A DNA stretch of 64,000 nucleotides from DATEDA01 sp963789885 (GTDB lineage Bacteria; Pseudomonadota; Gammaproteobacteria; Burkholderiales; SG8-39). The stretch is taken from positions 1 through 64,000 of the forward strand of contig CAWBNB010000020.1 of assembly GCA_963789885.1 (NCBI GenBank). The letters are read 5' to 3'. Below are positions 26,347-34,893 of this stretch, one piece after another (within the stretch, counting starts at the first letter, position 1; each line of letters opens with the position of its first letter). The notes under the pieces were generated by a model. It did not search any database and was not told the origin of the DNA. It saw only the letters and a list, made by a program, of their open reading frames with translations. The position numbers and the translations under genes were made by a program.

Positions 26347-26547
26347 CTAGTCGTACAGGTAGCCGTCGCCCGCGCGCCCGGTCGAGAGATCGACCTTGTT
26401 GATGGAGATCCTCAGGGTTCCCTTCTTGATGCAGCGCTGGATGGCCGCGATCTTCCTCGCGTCCAACGGCATGCTCAACTGGAGCTTCGGGATATTCAGC
26501 GCACCCTTGACCAATGCCTTCTTCGACCGCGATTTCTTGACAGCCAT
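26347..26547 (-). CDS. RiPP precursor peptide ending in Tyr-Leu-Tyr-Asp (ApyA-like)
   Basis: A 66-residue peptide. The ATG at 26547 follows AAGGGGG, and the protein begins AVKKSRSKKALVKGALNIPK. The leader is strongly basic and then amphipathic (LQLSMPLDARKIAAIQRCIK), as expected for an RRE-bound leader. The end, STGRAGDGYLYD, supplies two Tyr separated by one residue and a C-terminal Asp. These are the residues that the encoded P450 (biaryl crosslink), B12-radical SAM enzyme (beta-methylation) and MNIO (Asp to aminopyruvic acid) would modify by analogy with aminopyruvatide. It lies between the P450 and MNIO genes on the same strand. The frame extends upstream to 26604 but without a ribosome-binding site. 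Confidence 0.85.
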   Translation of the reverse strand: MAVKKSRSKKALVKGALNIPKLQLSMPLDARKIAAIQRCIKKGTLRISINKVDLSTGRAGDGYLYD

Positions 26548-26658
26548 GGCGACCCCCTTATCAAGATGGACGGCGGTCCGCGACGAACTCTGGACTCGCC
26601 GCATTGCCGACAGTGCGCGATTGCGCGCGACTATTAAACGCCGGATGAGCGAAAAGTG

Positions 26659-28065
26659 TCAAGGACACACGAGATCGTTGAAGGCACCGAGCGCCCTGCC
26701 CGGCGCGCTGGGGCTAGTCGCACCCACCGGCTCGATCCGCATCGACGGATCGACGCTGGGCATCAGATTGATGTGAATGCGCCAGTCGATCTCCTGATCG
26801 CGTGCAAGCACGAGATCGCAGCTCCGGACCAGGAAGCACAGCGCGACCTTCATGAGATGCGTGGCGAGGTGACGCCCCATGCAATAGCGCTCGCCGGCGC
26901 CGAACGGAAGGTATTCGAATTGCGACGGCCTGATGCCGCTCCATCTGGAGGGATCGAACTCGTTAGGCCGGGCGAAGACGCCGGCCTCGCGATGAGCCAG
27001 GAACGGACTCAGGACGATCTCGCAGCGCGCGGGCAAGCTCCAGCCCGCGAGCTCGACCGGCCGCGTCGTGAGGCGCACCATCAGCGCGTTCGGCGGCAGC
27101 AGGCGCAGGCTTTCCTTCACGACTGCGTCGAACAGAGGCATGCGCGAGAGCGCGGCGGCGTCGGGAAGGCCCGGTCCGTCCGAGACGCAGCCGATCTCCC
27201 CGCGCAGCGCGTCGCGCGTGTCCCCGCGCTGCGAGAGCAAAAGACACATCCAGGCCATCGCGACCGCCACGGGCTCACTGCTCGACATGAACAGCACGTT
27301 CGCGTGGGCCACGAGCTCGTCCTCGGACAAGCGTCGCCCGGGTCGCAGTTCGGCCGCGGCGAGCCTCGCCAGGAGCCCCCCCGAGGCGCCGGCCCTGCGT
27401 TCGCTTCGGCTCCGGATGCGGCGCCGCAGCGACTCGTCGACCGCGAGGCCGAGCGTGATCAGATCGTCGCGCGCCGCCGGCTCCGGGACGGCGAGCGGCG
27501 AGGCGGCCTCGCGCCGCAATTGAAAATAAGCCTGGATGAGCCGGGCGAGCTCCAGCGCGTCGGGGTCGCCGCCGCCGAACAGCAGGCGCGAAGACACTTG
27601 CAGCGCAAGCTCCCGCATCTCCGCGAGCAAGAGCACCTCGCCCCCCGGGCGCCAGGCCGCCGCGAACGCCCGGAGCCCCTCGGCGATCTCCGTGTCGTGC
27701 TCGGCGACGGAGCGCGGGTTCAGCACGCTCAGGAGCAGGCGCTGATGCTCGGCGTGCTGCGGGCCGCGCATGCTGAACAGGCCGAAATTGAGCCTGACGA
27801 GCTCGGGCGGGAGCGAGAGCCGCTTCGCCGCGGAAACGGGCATGCCGAACGCATCGCTGTCGCCGAGCACCGCGCGGATCAGCTCGGCGCCGAATACCGC
27901 TACCACTCCGGCGCAATCCGGATCGCGCGAGAACACGGGACCGGCATCGCGGATCGCCACAACGTCGCCGGACCGCGAACGCGCGGCCGCCAGGAACCCC
28001 AGCGGGTCGCGCCGCATGGAATCGACATCGGCGGCGCGCCGCATCGTGTCGGGGAAGGCGCTCAC
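26659..28065 (-). CDS. Cytochrome P450 of the RiPP cluster (ApyO-like)
   Basis: A 468-residue P450. The haem-binding loop is FEYLPFGAGERYCMGR (proximal Cys395), the ExxR pair is in VVKESLRLL (Glu318, Arg321), and the PERF-like region is NEFDPSRW. The I-helix has SSSEPVAVAM where most P450s have AGxxT, so the usual acid-alcohol pair is altered. By analogy it would form a C-C bond between the two Tyr of the GYLYD core. The gene is first in the minus-strand operon, 111 bases before the precursor. The GTG at 28065 is the first start; an ATG seven codons in (28044) is an alternative. Confidence 0.87.
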   Translation of the reverse strand: MSAFPDTMRRAADVDSMRRDPLGFLAAARSRSGDVVAIRDAGPVFSRDPDCAGVVAVFGAELIRAVLGDSDAFGMPVSAAKRLSLPPELVRLNFGLFSMRGPQHAEHQRLLLSVLNPRSVAEHDTEIAEGLRAFAAAWRPGGEVLLLAEMRELALQVSSRLLFGGGDPDALELARLIQAYFQLRREAASPLAVPEPAARDDLITLGLAVDESLRRRIRSRSERRAGASGGLLARLAAAELRPGRRLSEDELVAHANVLFMSSSEPVAVAMAWMCLLLSQRGDTRDALRGEIGCVSDGPGLPDAAALSRMPLFDAVVKESLRLLPPNALMVRLTTRPVELAGWSLPARCEIVLSPFLAHREAGVFARPNEFDPSRWSGIRPSQFEYLPFGAGERYCMGRHLATHLMKVALCFLVRSCDLVLARDQEIDWRIHINLMPSVDPSMRIEPVGATSPSAPGRALGAFNDLVCP

Positions 28066-28210
28066 CGCGTGAGTCTACTCTTCACGTCCGCAGGGCTCGG
28101 CGTCGACGCGCCGCACCGCGGATGATAGAGTGGCGCGTTCGTCGTCGTCGCCACGGGACGCTCGTTCAATCACCCTGTTCCGGAGATTTCATGATCACAG
28201 GCGCGCAAGC

Positions 28211-28338
28211 TGTGGGTGGCGAATTCCCAATCAAGCGGCAATCGGGGTCTGGAACAGAACGCGGCAATGCTGCCGCCAAGCGTAGCGATCAAGTGAGGCA
28301 AGAGCAGGGGAGGATGCGCCGGCGCGTTGCGCGGGCGT
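28211..28338 (-). pseudogene. 3' end remnant of an rve transposase/IS
   Basis: Starts with the IS terminal repeat TGTGGGTGGCGAATTC (28211-28226) and encodes the last 35 or so residues of a transposase (TPAQRAGASSPALASLDRYA and onward), closely similar to the C-terminus of the transposase at 2620-3762. It is fused in frame to an integrase N-terminal fragment. It is the leftover of an IS deletion next to the RiPP operon. Confidence 0.8.
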
Positions 28339-28632
28339 AGTGATGCGCCAGTCCGGCATCGCGCCTGCATCCCACGCGAGAGTCACTGCAGAGCGCTTGT
28401 GCTTGGATTCGCGCAGGAACCGCTTCGCGCAATCGGAGAAGAGGGGCAGTGCATGCATGCGGCGCTCGAGCTCCCACTCGAGCCGCTCGATCTCCTGGGC
28501 GACATGGCGTTCTGCCGTCTCCTGAGAGACCGCCCCAAGGCGCGCGAAGATACGCTCGCCGCGATGCTCTTTGTCGATCGTACGCCGGCCCAGACTATCG
28601 AGCGTGATCCCGCGTACACCGGTGCTCGCCAT
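28339..28632 (-). pseudogene. N-terminal fragment of a tyrosine recombinase
   Basis: About 98 codons from the ATG at 28632: STGVRGITLDSLGRRTIDKE, HRGERIFARLGAVSQETAER, LFSDCAKRFLRESKHKRSAV and then a switch to transposase sequence. This is the N-terminal arm and start of the core-binding domain of a proteobacterial integrase subfamily whose C-terminal half (HVAILNDAAW...HDLRHTFA...HYASAD) is the kind found at 21694-22240. Both pieces are on the minus strand in the right order, with the RiPP operon between them. Confidence 0.75.
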
Positions 28633-28716
28633 GTAAATCCTCTCGTCGTGATGGATGCGCTCCCGAAGCTCTGATAATGAGCGACTGGGGCGAGAGGACG
28701 CGACGGGAGCGGTGTT

Positions 28717-29148
28717 TCAGAGACGACCTGCTTCCCTCGCTTCGAGGATGGCCGCCTGAAGGGCTCGCTTGAGCTTCTCGTCCTTGAGGTTGAGGATGCC
28801 GCGCTTGGGGTAAGCGCCGAAGCGCCGGTTCGGCGAAGGTGCGAACCATTCGGTATCGAACGGCAGTCGCACCATGTTACCGAGATCGAACTTGGTGTCC
28901 CGGTCGAGTCCGGCCTTCGGGTCGGTCGCGCGGACCGTGAGCTCGCCCGGGTGACGCTGCTCGACATCCTGCGAGGTTCCGTAGGCCACCCGAACGATCG
29001 AGGCCGACTCGTCCTCCGGGTCCTCCTCGACTTCGATGACGAGGGCCGGCCTGTCCTTCGGCCCGGGTGTTCCGACCTTGCTTTCCGGAAACCGGCATTG
29101 AACGATATCGCCGGCCTTCGGTCTCGGCGCCCACGGGCGCGCGGTCAT
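28717..29148 (-). CDS. PemK/MazF-like toxin
   Basis: A 143-residue protein starting at an ATG that overlaps the upstream stop as ATGA. It begins TARPWAPRPKAGDIVQCRFP and continues GPKDRPALVIEVEEDPEDES and IVRVAYGTSQDVEQRHPGEL, the beta-barrel layout (KAGDIV...RPALVI) of PemK/MazF-type endoribonucleases or their relatives. The catalytic assignments are less clear than in canonical MazF. With the small protein encoded just upstream it forms a candidate toxin-antitoxin pair. The longer open frame to 29481 is an artefact of the overlapping upstream gene. Confidence 0.68.
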   Translation of the reverse strand: MTARPWAPRPKAGDIVQCRFPESKVGTPGPKDRPALVIEVEEDPEDESASIVRVAYGTSQDVEQRHPGELTVRATDPKAGLDRDTKFDLGNMVRLPFDTEWFAPSPNRRFGAYPKRGILNLKDEKLKRALQAAILEAREAGRL

Positions 29149-29420
29149 CTCAGCAGACTGCTGAGGGCTCGGCCCTTGCGCTTCGGCTCGTGTTTGCGGA
29201 TCGCGGCGAGCTGCGCCCTGGTCAGTGGCGGATAACCCTCGTCGGCGTCGCCGCGCAGCGCATCCTGGCGCAATCTGGCGAGCGCGAAGTGCACGGCCTG
29301 GGTTTCGGAGAATCCGAGCGCCTTGGCGATCCGGCGCAAGCTCGTGCGACTGACCGTGGTCAGCGTGTCGACCTTGAAATTGAGCAACAGCGCTTCTTTC
29401 CTGGTTGCGTTGGTGGTCAT
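29145..29420 (-). CDS. Probable antitoxin of the PemK-like pair
   Basis: A 91-residue protein: TTNATRKEALLLNFKVDTLT, then SLRRIAKALGFSETQAVHFA, LARLRQDA, and a basic C-terminal tail (RKHEPKRKGRAL). The middle resembles a ribbon- or helix-type DNA-binding segment with an ETQAVHFALARL dimerisation helix, suiting an antitoxin. AAGGAC lies a few bases before the ATG. The stop codon overlaps the toxin start. Its promoter region contains a TATATA dyad. Confidence 0.62.
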   Translation of the reverse strand: MTTNATRKEALLLNFKVDTLTTVSRTSLRRIAKALGFSETQAVHFALARLRQDALRGDADEGYPPLTRAQLAAIRKHEPKRKGRALSSLLR

Positions 29421-29442
29421 GGCATCGGTACCGTCCTTGCTC

Positions 29443-29459
29443 TATATAAGAAGTATATA
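29443..29459 (-). promoter_or_regulatory. TATATA dyad upstream of the antitoxin gene
   Basis: TATATA-AGAAG-TATATA about 23 bases before the antitoxin ATG, in otherwise GC-rich DNA. It can serve as the -10 region and as a symmetric operator for autoregulation. Confidence 0.45.
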
Positions 29460-29540
29460 TGACGGCTGGCACAGTTTTCAAGCCCGCCGAGGCTGGCGGT
29501 AGAATCCGGATCCGGAACCGAGTCGTTCCCGAGGTCGATA

Positions 29541-30026
29541 ATGAACGAAGACCGGCACGCGGGTGAGGCGCTGCTTCGGACAGGAGTCATCGTACCGGTC
29601 CGGATACTTGAGGAGTCGGTGATGCCCGGCGCGGACGAGGGAGAGTTCGCGCTGCGTTTGGCGCTTTCGTTCGAGGACGAAGATAGCCCCGAAGCGGATC
29701 GGGCCGGCGTCGTGGAGTGGGGCGCGCTGGGATTCCTGTTCGTGATTGGCGTACTGTCTTTCGCCGACGCGCGCCCGCGGGGCCTTTCCGAGCGGGAGTA
29801 CGTCGAACCGGACGAGTTTCGCGTTGCGGATCCGCTGGCCGGGCTCAAGTTCCGGAACGGCGAGTTGCACTTGGGCACCGATTATCTTCGCGGCCGGCGG
29901 ATGAAGACCCGTGTTGTGGTCCGTCCGAACGGCACCGGGACCCTCGAGACGATCGGCCGCGGGAAAGCAGCGCTGCGCTGGATCGCACGCCTCAAGGGGG
30001 AGAAGCCCCTGCGGGCCCTGGACTGA
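29541..30026 (+). CDS. Conserved hypothetical protein
   Basis: A 161-residue protein from an ATG at 29541 preceded by CGAGG. It begins NEDRHAGEALLRTGVIVPVR and contains a short hydrophobic segment (WGALGFLFVIGVLSFAD, about residues 60-76) flanked by acidic sequence, then a basic C-terminal part (TDYLRGRRMKTRVVVRPNGT, GKAALRWIARLKGEKPL). I do not recognise a family. The 30-base gap to the DUF6880 gene suggests the two are co-transcribed. Confidence 0.6.
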   Translation: MNEDRHAGEALLRTGVIVPVRILEESVMPGADEGEFALRLALSFEDEDSPEADRAGVVEWGALGFLFVIGVLSFADARPRGLSEREYVEPDEFRVADPLAGLKFRNGELHLGTDYLRGRRMKTRVVVRPNGTGTLETIGRGKAALRWIARLKGEKPLRALD

Positions 30027-30056
30027 CGCCGCCTACTCGCCGAACGCGAGCACTAC

Positions 30057-31460
30057 GTGGCTAGGAAGAAGGCTTCGGCTGCCGCTACGCTGGACGAGCG
30101 TCTCGAATCGTTACGCAGCCAGCCGAAGGAAAAGCTGGCGGCGCTGCTCGCCGAGCTCGCTGTCACGCACCCGGCAGTCGAAGAACGCCTCGCTCGGGAT
30201 GCGCTCGCGGCCGATCCGGCACGCCTGGCCGCAGGGTTCCGAAAGCGCTTGCAGACCTGGAAACGCTCGAGGCGCTTCCTCTGGAGGAGCGCCGCCGCCC
30301 CCTTCGGCCGGGCGCTCGAAGCCTGGCTCGACGAGATCGAGCGGGAGCTCCTGCCGCTCGATCCGGTTCGGGCGCACGCGCTTGCCGAGGCGTTCCTGCG
30401 TAGCGACGAGCACTTCTTCGAGCAGGCCGACGATTCCGATGGCGCGATCGGCGATGCGATCCGCGCGGGTTGCCGGCTCTGGCTCCGCGCGGCGAAGGCG
30501 CAACCGGGCCGGGACGCCGCCGAATGGATCGACCGCGTGCGCGCGCTCGTGGACGCCGATGAGTACGGCGCCCGTGAGGCGCTGCTCGGGCATGGGGACT
30601 TGCTCTTCGACGAGGCGAACTTGCGTGCACTCGCGAGCCGATTCGAGGCGGATCTGGAAAAGGCGCTGCGCGCCCGCGGGGGAGGCGAGCAGCACGACCA
30701 TGGGGTGTACAAAGCCGCCGCCGCGATCGGGCTCATCGCCGATGCGCTGCGCGATCCCGATCTGTCGACCAGGACGACACTGCGCTACAGCCCTGACCCG
30801 AATGTCCTGCAGAAGGAGCACTTCGCCGAGCGATACATCCGCTACGGCCGGCCTCGGGACGCGCTCGCGTGGCTCGACGGCGACTGGGGATATCGGGAGG
30901 AGGGGCGCGAACGGCTGCTCGCGCAAGCCTACACCGCACTGGGAGACGTGGTCCGCCTGCGGGCCGTGCGCCAGGCACTGTTCGATCGGACCGGAGCGGT
31001 GAGCGACTTCGAGGCTTGGCGCGAAAGCCTCGCGCCGGCCGACCGGGCGCACGCTGCTGGAGTCGCCCTCGAGCGAGCGAAGGTCCTCGACGATCCGATC
31101 ACCGGCGCCCGATTGCTCCTCGCGCTAGACGACGACGCGGCAGCCGAGGCGCTGCTCCTCGCCCGGCAGACGACCCTACGAGGCGGGGACTATGGCCGAC
31201 TCGTGCCACTCGCGCAGGGGCTCGAGAAGAAGGGGCGGCTGCTCGGCACGATTGTTTGCTATCGGGTGCTGCTCATGGCCATTCTCGCGCGGGCCTACGC
31301 GCGAGCGTACGGGCACGCAGCGGAGTATCTTCGAGCGCTGCGCCGTCTTGATTCGCGCATCGACGACTATGGCTCGCTTCCCACGCACCAAGCGTTCGAG
31401 TCGTCGATCCGCAGCACGCACGGGCGAAAGGTCAGCTTCTGGAACCGGATTCGCGGCTAA
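30057..31460 (+). CDS. DUF6880-family protein
   Basis: A 467-residue, helix-rich cytoplasmic protein. It begins at a GTG (30057) with ARKKASAAATLDERLESLRS and has the family's internal GYREEGRERLLAQAYTALGD and FDRTGAVSDFEAWRESL, ending HAAEYLRALRRLDSRIDDYG and THQAFESSIRSTHGRKVSFW. The repeated helical pairs look like a TPR/SEL1-type scaffold. DUF6880 proteins have no established function; many sit next to small regulatory or SWIM-domain proteins. There is no catalytic motif. Confidence 0.72.
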   Translation: MARKKASAAATLDERLESLRSQPKEKLAALLAELAVTHPAVEERLARDALAADPARLAAGFRKRLQTWKRSRRFLWRSAAAPFGRALEAWLDEIERELLPLDPVRAHALAEAFLRSDEHFFEQADDSDGAIGDAIRAGCRLWLRAAKAQPGRDAAEWIDRVRALVDADEYGAREALLGHGDLLFDEANLRALASRFEADLEKALRARGGGEQHDHGVYKAAAAIGLIADALRDPDLSTRTTLRYSPDPNVLQKEHFAERYIRYGRPRDALAWLDGDWGYREEGRERLLAQAYTALGDVVRLRAVRQALFDRTGAVSDFEAWRESLAPADRAHAAGVALERAKVLDDPITGARLLLALDDDAAAEALLLARQTTLRGGDYGRLVPLAQGLEKKGRLLGTIVCYRVLLMAILARAYARAYGHAAEYLRALRRLDSRIDDYGSLPTHQAFESSIRSTHGRKVSFWNRIRG

Positions 31461-31551
31461 CCAGCGCTCGAGCACGCCACGGACAAGGGCGAGCGCAGGA
31501 ACCGCGCCGGGAAACGCAAGACAGCGAAGCCACCCGTGCCAGCCTCCATGA

Positions 31552-31857
31552 ATGCTCGCAAGCTCGAGCGACTCATCGGAAGAAGCGGTTGTCGATGCGT
31601 ACAACGAGTCGGAGCAGCGCACCAGCCTCTACACGATGCTCGATGAGAGGCTCGAGATGCCGTTCAAGACTGAAGTGCTCGGCGTTGAGGTCACGGTTGA
31701 GCGAGTCGACCTGACCGATGCCGAGGAGATCGTTGCGATCTGCACGCGCGGGCGCAAACGACAGGCGATTCCGATCCTCGAACTGCCGCTCCCGTCACCG
31801 CCGCCGAGAGGTTCGGAGTGGATCGAGGCATACCGGCGGTGGGCCGGCGGGAGGTAG
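31552..31857 (+). CDS. Small conserved acidic protein (often annotated calcium-binding), probable 5' frameshift
   Basis: A 101-residue frame whose conserved part is EEAVVDAYNESEQRTSLYTM, FKTEVLGVEVTVERVDLTD, RQAIPILELPLPSPPPRG and WIEAYRRWAG. Homologues usually start MNARKLERLIEEAVVDAYN. Here those first codons (from the ATG at 31549) are one base out of frame with the rest because of an extra G near 31582. The gene therefore either starts at 31552 in the present frame or is a frameshifted copy. The role of the family is unclear. Confidence 0.55.
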   Translation: MLASSSDSSEEAVVDAYNESEQRTSLYTMLDERLEMPFKTEVLGVEVTVERVDLTDAEEIVAICTRGRKRQAIPILELPLPSPPPRGSEWIEAYRRWAGGR

Positions 31858-31978
31858 CAGAAGGCGTTGAAGAACTCCGCGAGCCTCCCCATGCGAGCAT
31901 CCGGGAAGGCGAGGATGGTGACGGGCCCAAGGATAAGCCCGGCCTCTCTCGTCGCGCGCGTCGACCAAGGAGCAGATC

Positions 31979-32170
31979 ATGGCGAGGAAACCTCTCAGCA
32001 TCCCCGCGCCCGGCGTTCGCGTTCGGCGCGGGCTCCGCTGGATCGAGCAGCACGCGCGAGTGGCCTTCGATGAGGTGGGCGGGAAGCGCGGCAGAATGCA
32101 CGGTGCGAGCAGCAGTGACGTCGCGGCGGCACTCGCGTGGGTTCGCGAAGTTCGGCAGAGAGAGTCGTGA
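31979..32170 (+). CDS. Small hypothetical basic protein
   Basis: A 63-residue frame beginning ARKPLSIPAPGVRVRRGLRW, with AAGGAG 10 bases before the ATG. It has IEQHARVAFDEVGGKRGRMH and a helical end (DVAAALAWVREVRQRES). No family is recognised. It is directly followed by the end of the IS110-like copy B. The good ribosome-binding site is the main support. Confidence 0.4.
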   Translation: MARKPLSIPAPGVRVRRGLRWIEQHARVAFDEVGGKRGRMHGASSSDVAAALAWVREVRQRES

Positions 32171-32472
32171 GGATAACGGCGGGACCACGTTGTCGGACGC
32201 GCGCAGCGACTCGCGCAGAAGAGCACCTGGTGTCCTGGCCGTTCGTATCATTGGGCGCGTGCGATCCTTGCCGAATCAACTGCTTAACGCGCTATGCCCT
32301 GCCGACGAATGATACAGCTCCTGGCCTTTATCTATCTGATTCGTAAGGAGAAATAGCGAATAGACGCTACGAACCATATATGGACGCTCCCCGGTTTGCA
32401 AAGCAGTCTCTTCGCTTTGGTTGAGCAGGGGTAAGCGTCCGCCGAGCACCGTCTTGACGACGGCGGGCTGAG

Positions 32473-34007
32473 TCAGGCGGCGAGCTGAAGCTCGGGTTTG
32501 AGCGCCTCGGCGACCGCCCAGGGCAGCAGTTCGTCGACGCGGTTGATCGGGTGGTCGGCGATGCGCTCCAGGACGTAGCGCAGGTACGCCTCGGGGTCGA
32601 TGCCGTTGAGCTTCGCCGTTCCGATCAGGCTGTAGATCGCTGCGGCACGCTCGCCGCCGGCGTCCGAGCCGCAGAAGAGGTAGTTCTTGCGCCCGAGCGC
32701 GACCGCGCGCAACGCCCGCTCGGCGGCGTTGTTGTCGATCTCGATCCGACCGTCGTCGCGGTAGCGCGTGAGCGCCGTCCAGCGCATGAGGACGTAGCTG
32801 ATCGCCGCGGCGAGGTCCGACTTCTTCGACGTTCGCGCGAGCGTCTCGCGCAGCCACTCGCGCAGCGACTCGAGCAGCGGTCCCGCTCGCGCCTGGCGGA
32901 TCGCCTTACGCTCATCGGGCGGCCGGCCGCGGATCTCGGCCTCGATCTCGTAGAGCTTGCCGATGCGCTCGAGCGCCTCGGCGGCGATCGGCGAGGCGTT
33001 GGCCTTGTGCAGGTCGTAGAAGGCGCGCCGGGCATGCGCCCAGCAGGCCGCCTCCTTCACCCGATCGCCCTCGTACAGAGCGCTGAAGCCGGAGTAGGCG
33101 TCGGCCTGCAGGATCCCGGCGAACTGCTTCAGGTGTTCCCGCGGCCGCTCCCCACGTCGATCCGGGGAGTAGCGGAACAGCACCGCCGGCGGCTCTTCGC
33201 TCCCGGCGGGCCGGTCGTCGCGGACGTAGGTCCACAGCCGCCCGGTCTTGGTCTTGCCGCGTCCCGGATCGAGCACCGGCACCGGGGTGTCGTCGGCGTG
33301 CAGCTTCGGCGTCGCCACGACGTAGCGCCCGAGCGCCTCCACCAGCGGCTCGAGCAGCGCGAAGCACTTGCCGACCCACTCGGCCATCGTCGAGCGCTCC
33401 AGGTCCACCCCCTCGCGGGCGTAGATCTCGCTCTGCCGATACAGCGGCAGGTGGTCGGCGTATTTCGACACCAGGACATGGGCGAGCAGCCCCGCCCCGG
33501 GAAGCCCGCGCTCGATCGGCCGCGAGGGCGCCGGCACTTGCGCGATGCAGTCGCACTCCACGCAGGCCAACTTCGGGCGCACATGCCGGATCACCCGGAA
33601 GCGCCCCGGCACGTAGTCGAGGACTTCCGAGACGTCCTCGCCGATCGCGCGCATGTCGGCGCCGCACTGCGGGCAGCTGCAGGCCGGCTCGTGCACCACG
33701 CGCTCGCGCGGCAGGTGCTCGGGCAGCGCGCGCGATCGCGCCGGTGCGCTCGCTCAGCGACGGCGACGCTCGGGCTGGTCGCGATCGGGCCTTGGGTCTC
33801 GAGCTCGTCCAGGGCGAGCTCCAGTTGCTCGATCTCGCGCTCGAGCCGCTCCGAGGAGCGGCCGAACTGCATGCGCCGCAGCTTGGCGATGAGGAGCTTC
33901 AGCGACTCGATCTCCCGCGCCCTCGAATCGAGAAGCGCCCGGTGCTCGAGCACCATGCGCTTGAGCGCTTCGATGTCTTCGGGGAGATCGTCGTCGGTGT
34001 CGCTCAC
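32473..34007 (-). pseudogene. tnpC: IS66 TnpC transposase, frameshifted
   Basis: Two frames make one IS66 transposase. An N-terminal coiled-coil part from the ATG at 34007 (DDLPEDIEALKRMVLEHRAL, QFGRSSERLEREIEQLEL) breaks near 33740, and a C-terminal frame (CSCPQCGADMRAIGEDVSEV zinc-finger region, ADDTPVPVLDPGRGKTKTGR with Asp, LQADAYSGFSALYEGD with Asp, EIDNNAAERALRAVALGRKN with Glu) runs to 32473. All catalytic acids remain, so one indel inactivates an otherwise complete protein. Confidence 0.88.
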
Positions 34008-34034
34008 GCGTGCGATTGTTAGCGCGTCGTTGTT

Positions 34035-34439
34035 CTACTGCAATAGACGCGATTCGCGTGCGTGCAGTTCCCAATTTCCGCGAAGATATTTACGCCGCGA
34101 TGTCCGGCTGACACGTCGCGACTCGGCCGCCGCCAGTCGATGCCTTCCATCAGCATCGCAAGCTGCGCGGCACGAGAGCGACACTGCGCCGCTGTCGGCC
34201 TGCGGCCAGACGAAGCGCCCGCGCTCGAGCCGCTTGGCGAACAGACACAGCCCGTCGCCGTCGAACCACAGGAGCTTCACGATGTCGCCGCGCCGACCGC
34301 GGAAGACGAACAGATGCCCGCAGAACGGATTGTGCGCGAGCGTCGTCTGCACCAGCGCCGACAGCCCGTCGAAGCCCTTCCTCATGTCGGTCACCCCGGC
34401 GGCGAGCCAGATGCGCGTGCCCGCCGGCAGCGTGATCAT
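34035..34439 (-). pseudogene. tnpB: IS66 TnpB (Orf2), frameshifted near its end
   Basis: From the ATG at 34439: ITLPAGTRIWLAAGVTDMRK, FDGLSALVQTTLAHNPFCGH and LFVFRGRRGDIVKLLWFDGD, the standard IS66 Orf2 sequence. After WPQADSGAVSLS the frame shifts away from the usual AQLAMLMEGIDWR ending, which is found in a neighbouring frame. TnpB is an accessory protein of unknown mechanism needed for IS66 transposition. Confidence 0.82.
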
Positions 34440-34893
34440 CGATAGCGGGCGAGCACGATCCAGGACCACGCGCAGCTGCTCCGGCTCGACCGCACCGCGC
34501 ACGACGAGCTTCGCCGCGCCAAGCTCGATCTCGATCGAGCCACTCACCGTCGCCGATGCCGACGTCGCGGCTTGAGCTGATGGCTTGCGGTTCGCCCGGC
34601 GCGAGGGGGCAATCTCACGCGCCTCGCGTACCGTCACCGGGACGAGCTTGCCGGCCCCGGCAGCCTGCTGGGCCTGGTAGAGGCGAATCCACTTGCGCAC
34701 GAGGTTGGTGTTGAAGCCATGTGCCGAGCGACACCGCCGAGACCGAGGCGCCCGGGGCGAGGCAGCGCTCGACGACCGCCCGCTTATGCTCTTCGCTGAA
34801 GAAGCGTCTGCCGTTGCGCGCGACGCGCTCCGGCTCTACCGGCACTCTCGCAGACTCTACGCCCATGGTGTCCACTACCGTCGAAGTGGACAC
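34440..34893 (-). pseudogene. tnpA: IS66 TnpA (Orf1), frameshifted
   Basis: The N-terminal frame from 34893 gives RNGRRFFSEEHKRAVVERCL and PGASVSAVSL, a helix-turn-helix typical of IS66 TnpA. An extra G near 34728 shifts the frame, and the rest (RKWIRLYQAQQAAGAGKLVP, EIELGAAKLVVRGAVEPEQL) continues in the frame that runs directly into tnpB with no stop between them. Confidence 0.78.

Noticed and set aside
26656..28125. Long plus-strand frame opposite the P450 gene
   Set aside because: Antisense shadow; the haem-binding motif is on the minus strand.
32551..34575. Plus-strand 674-codon frame in IS66
   Set aside because: Antisense of the IS66 transposase genes; the catalytic motifs and ends are read on the minus strand.
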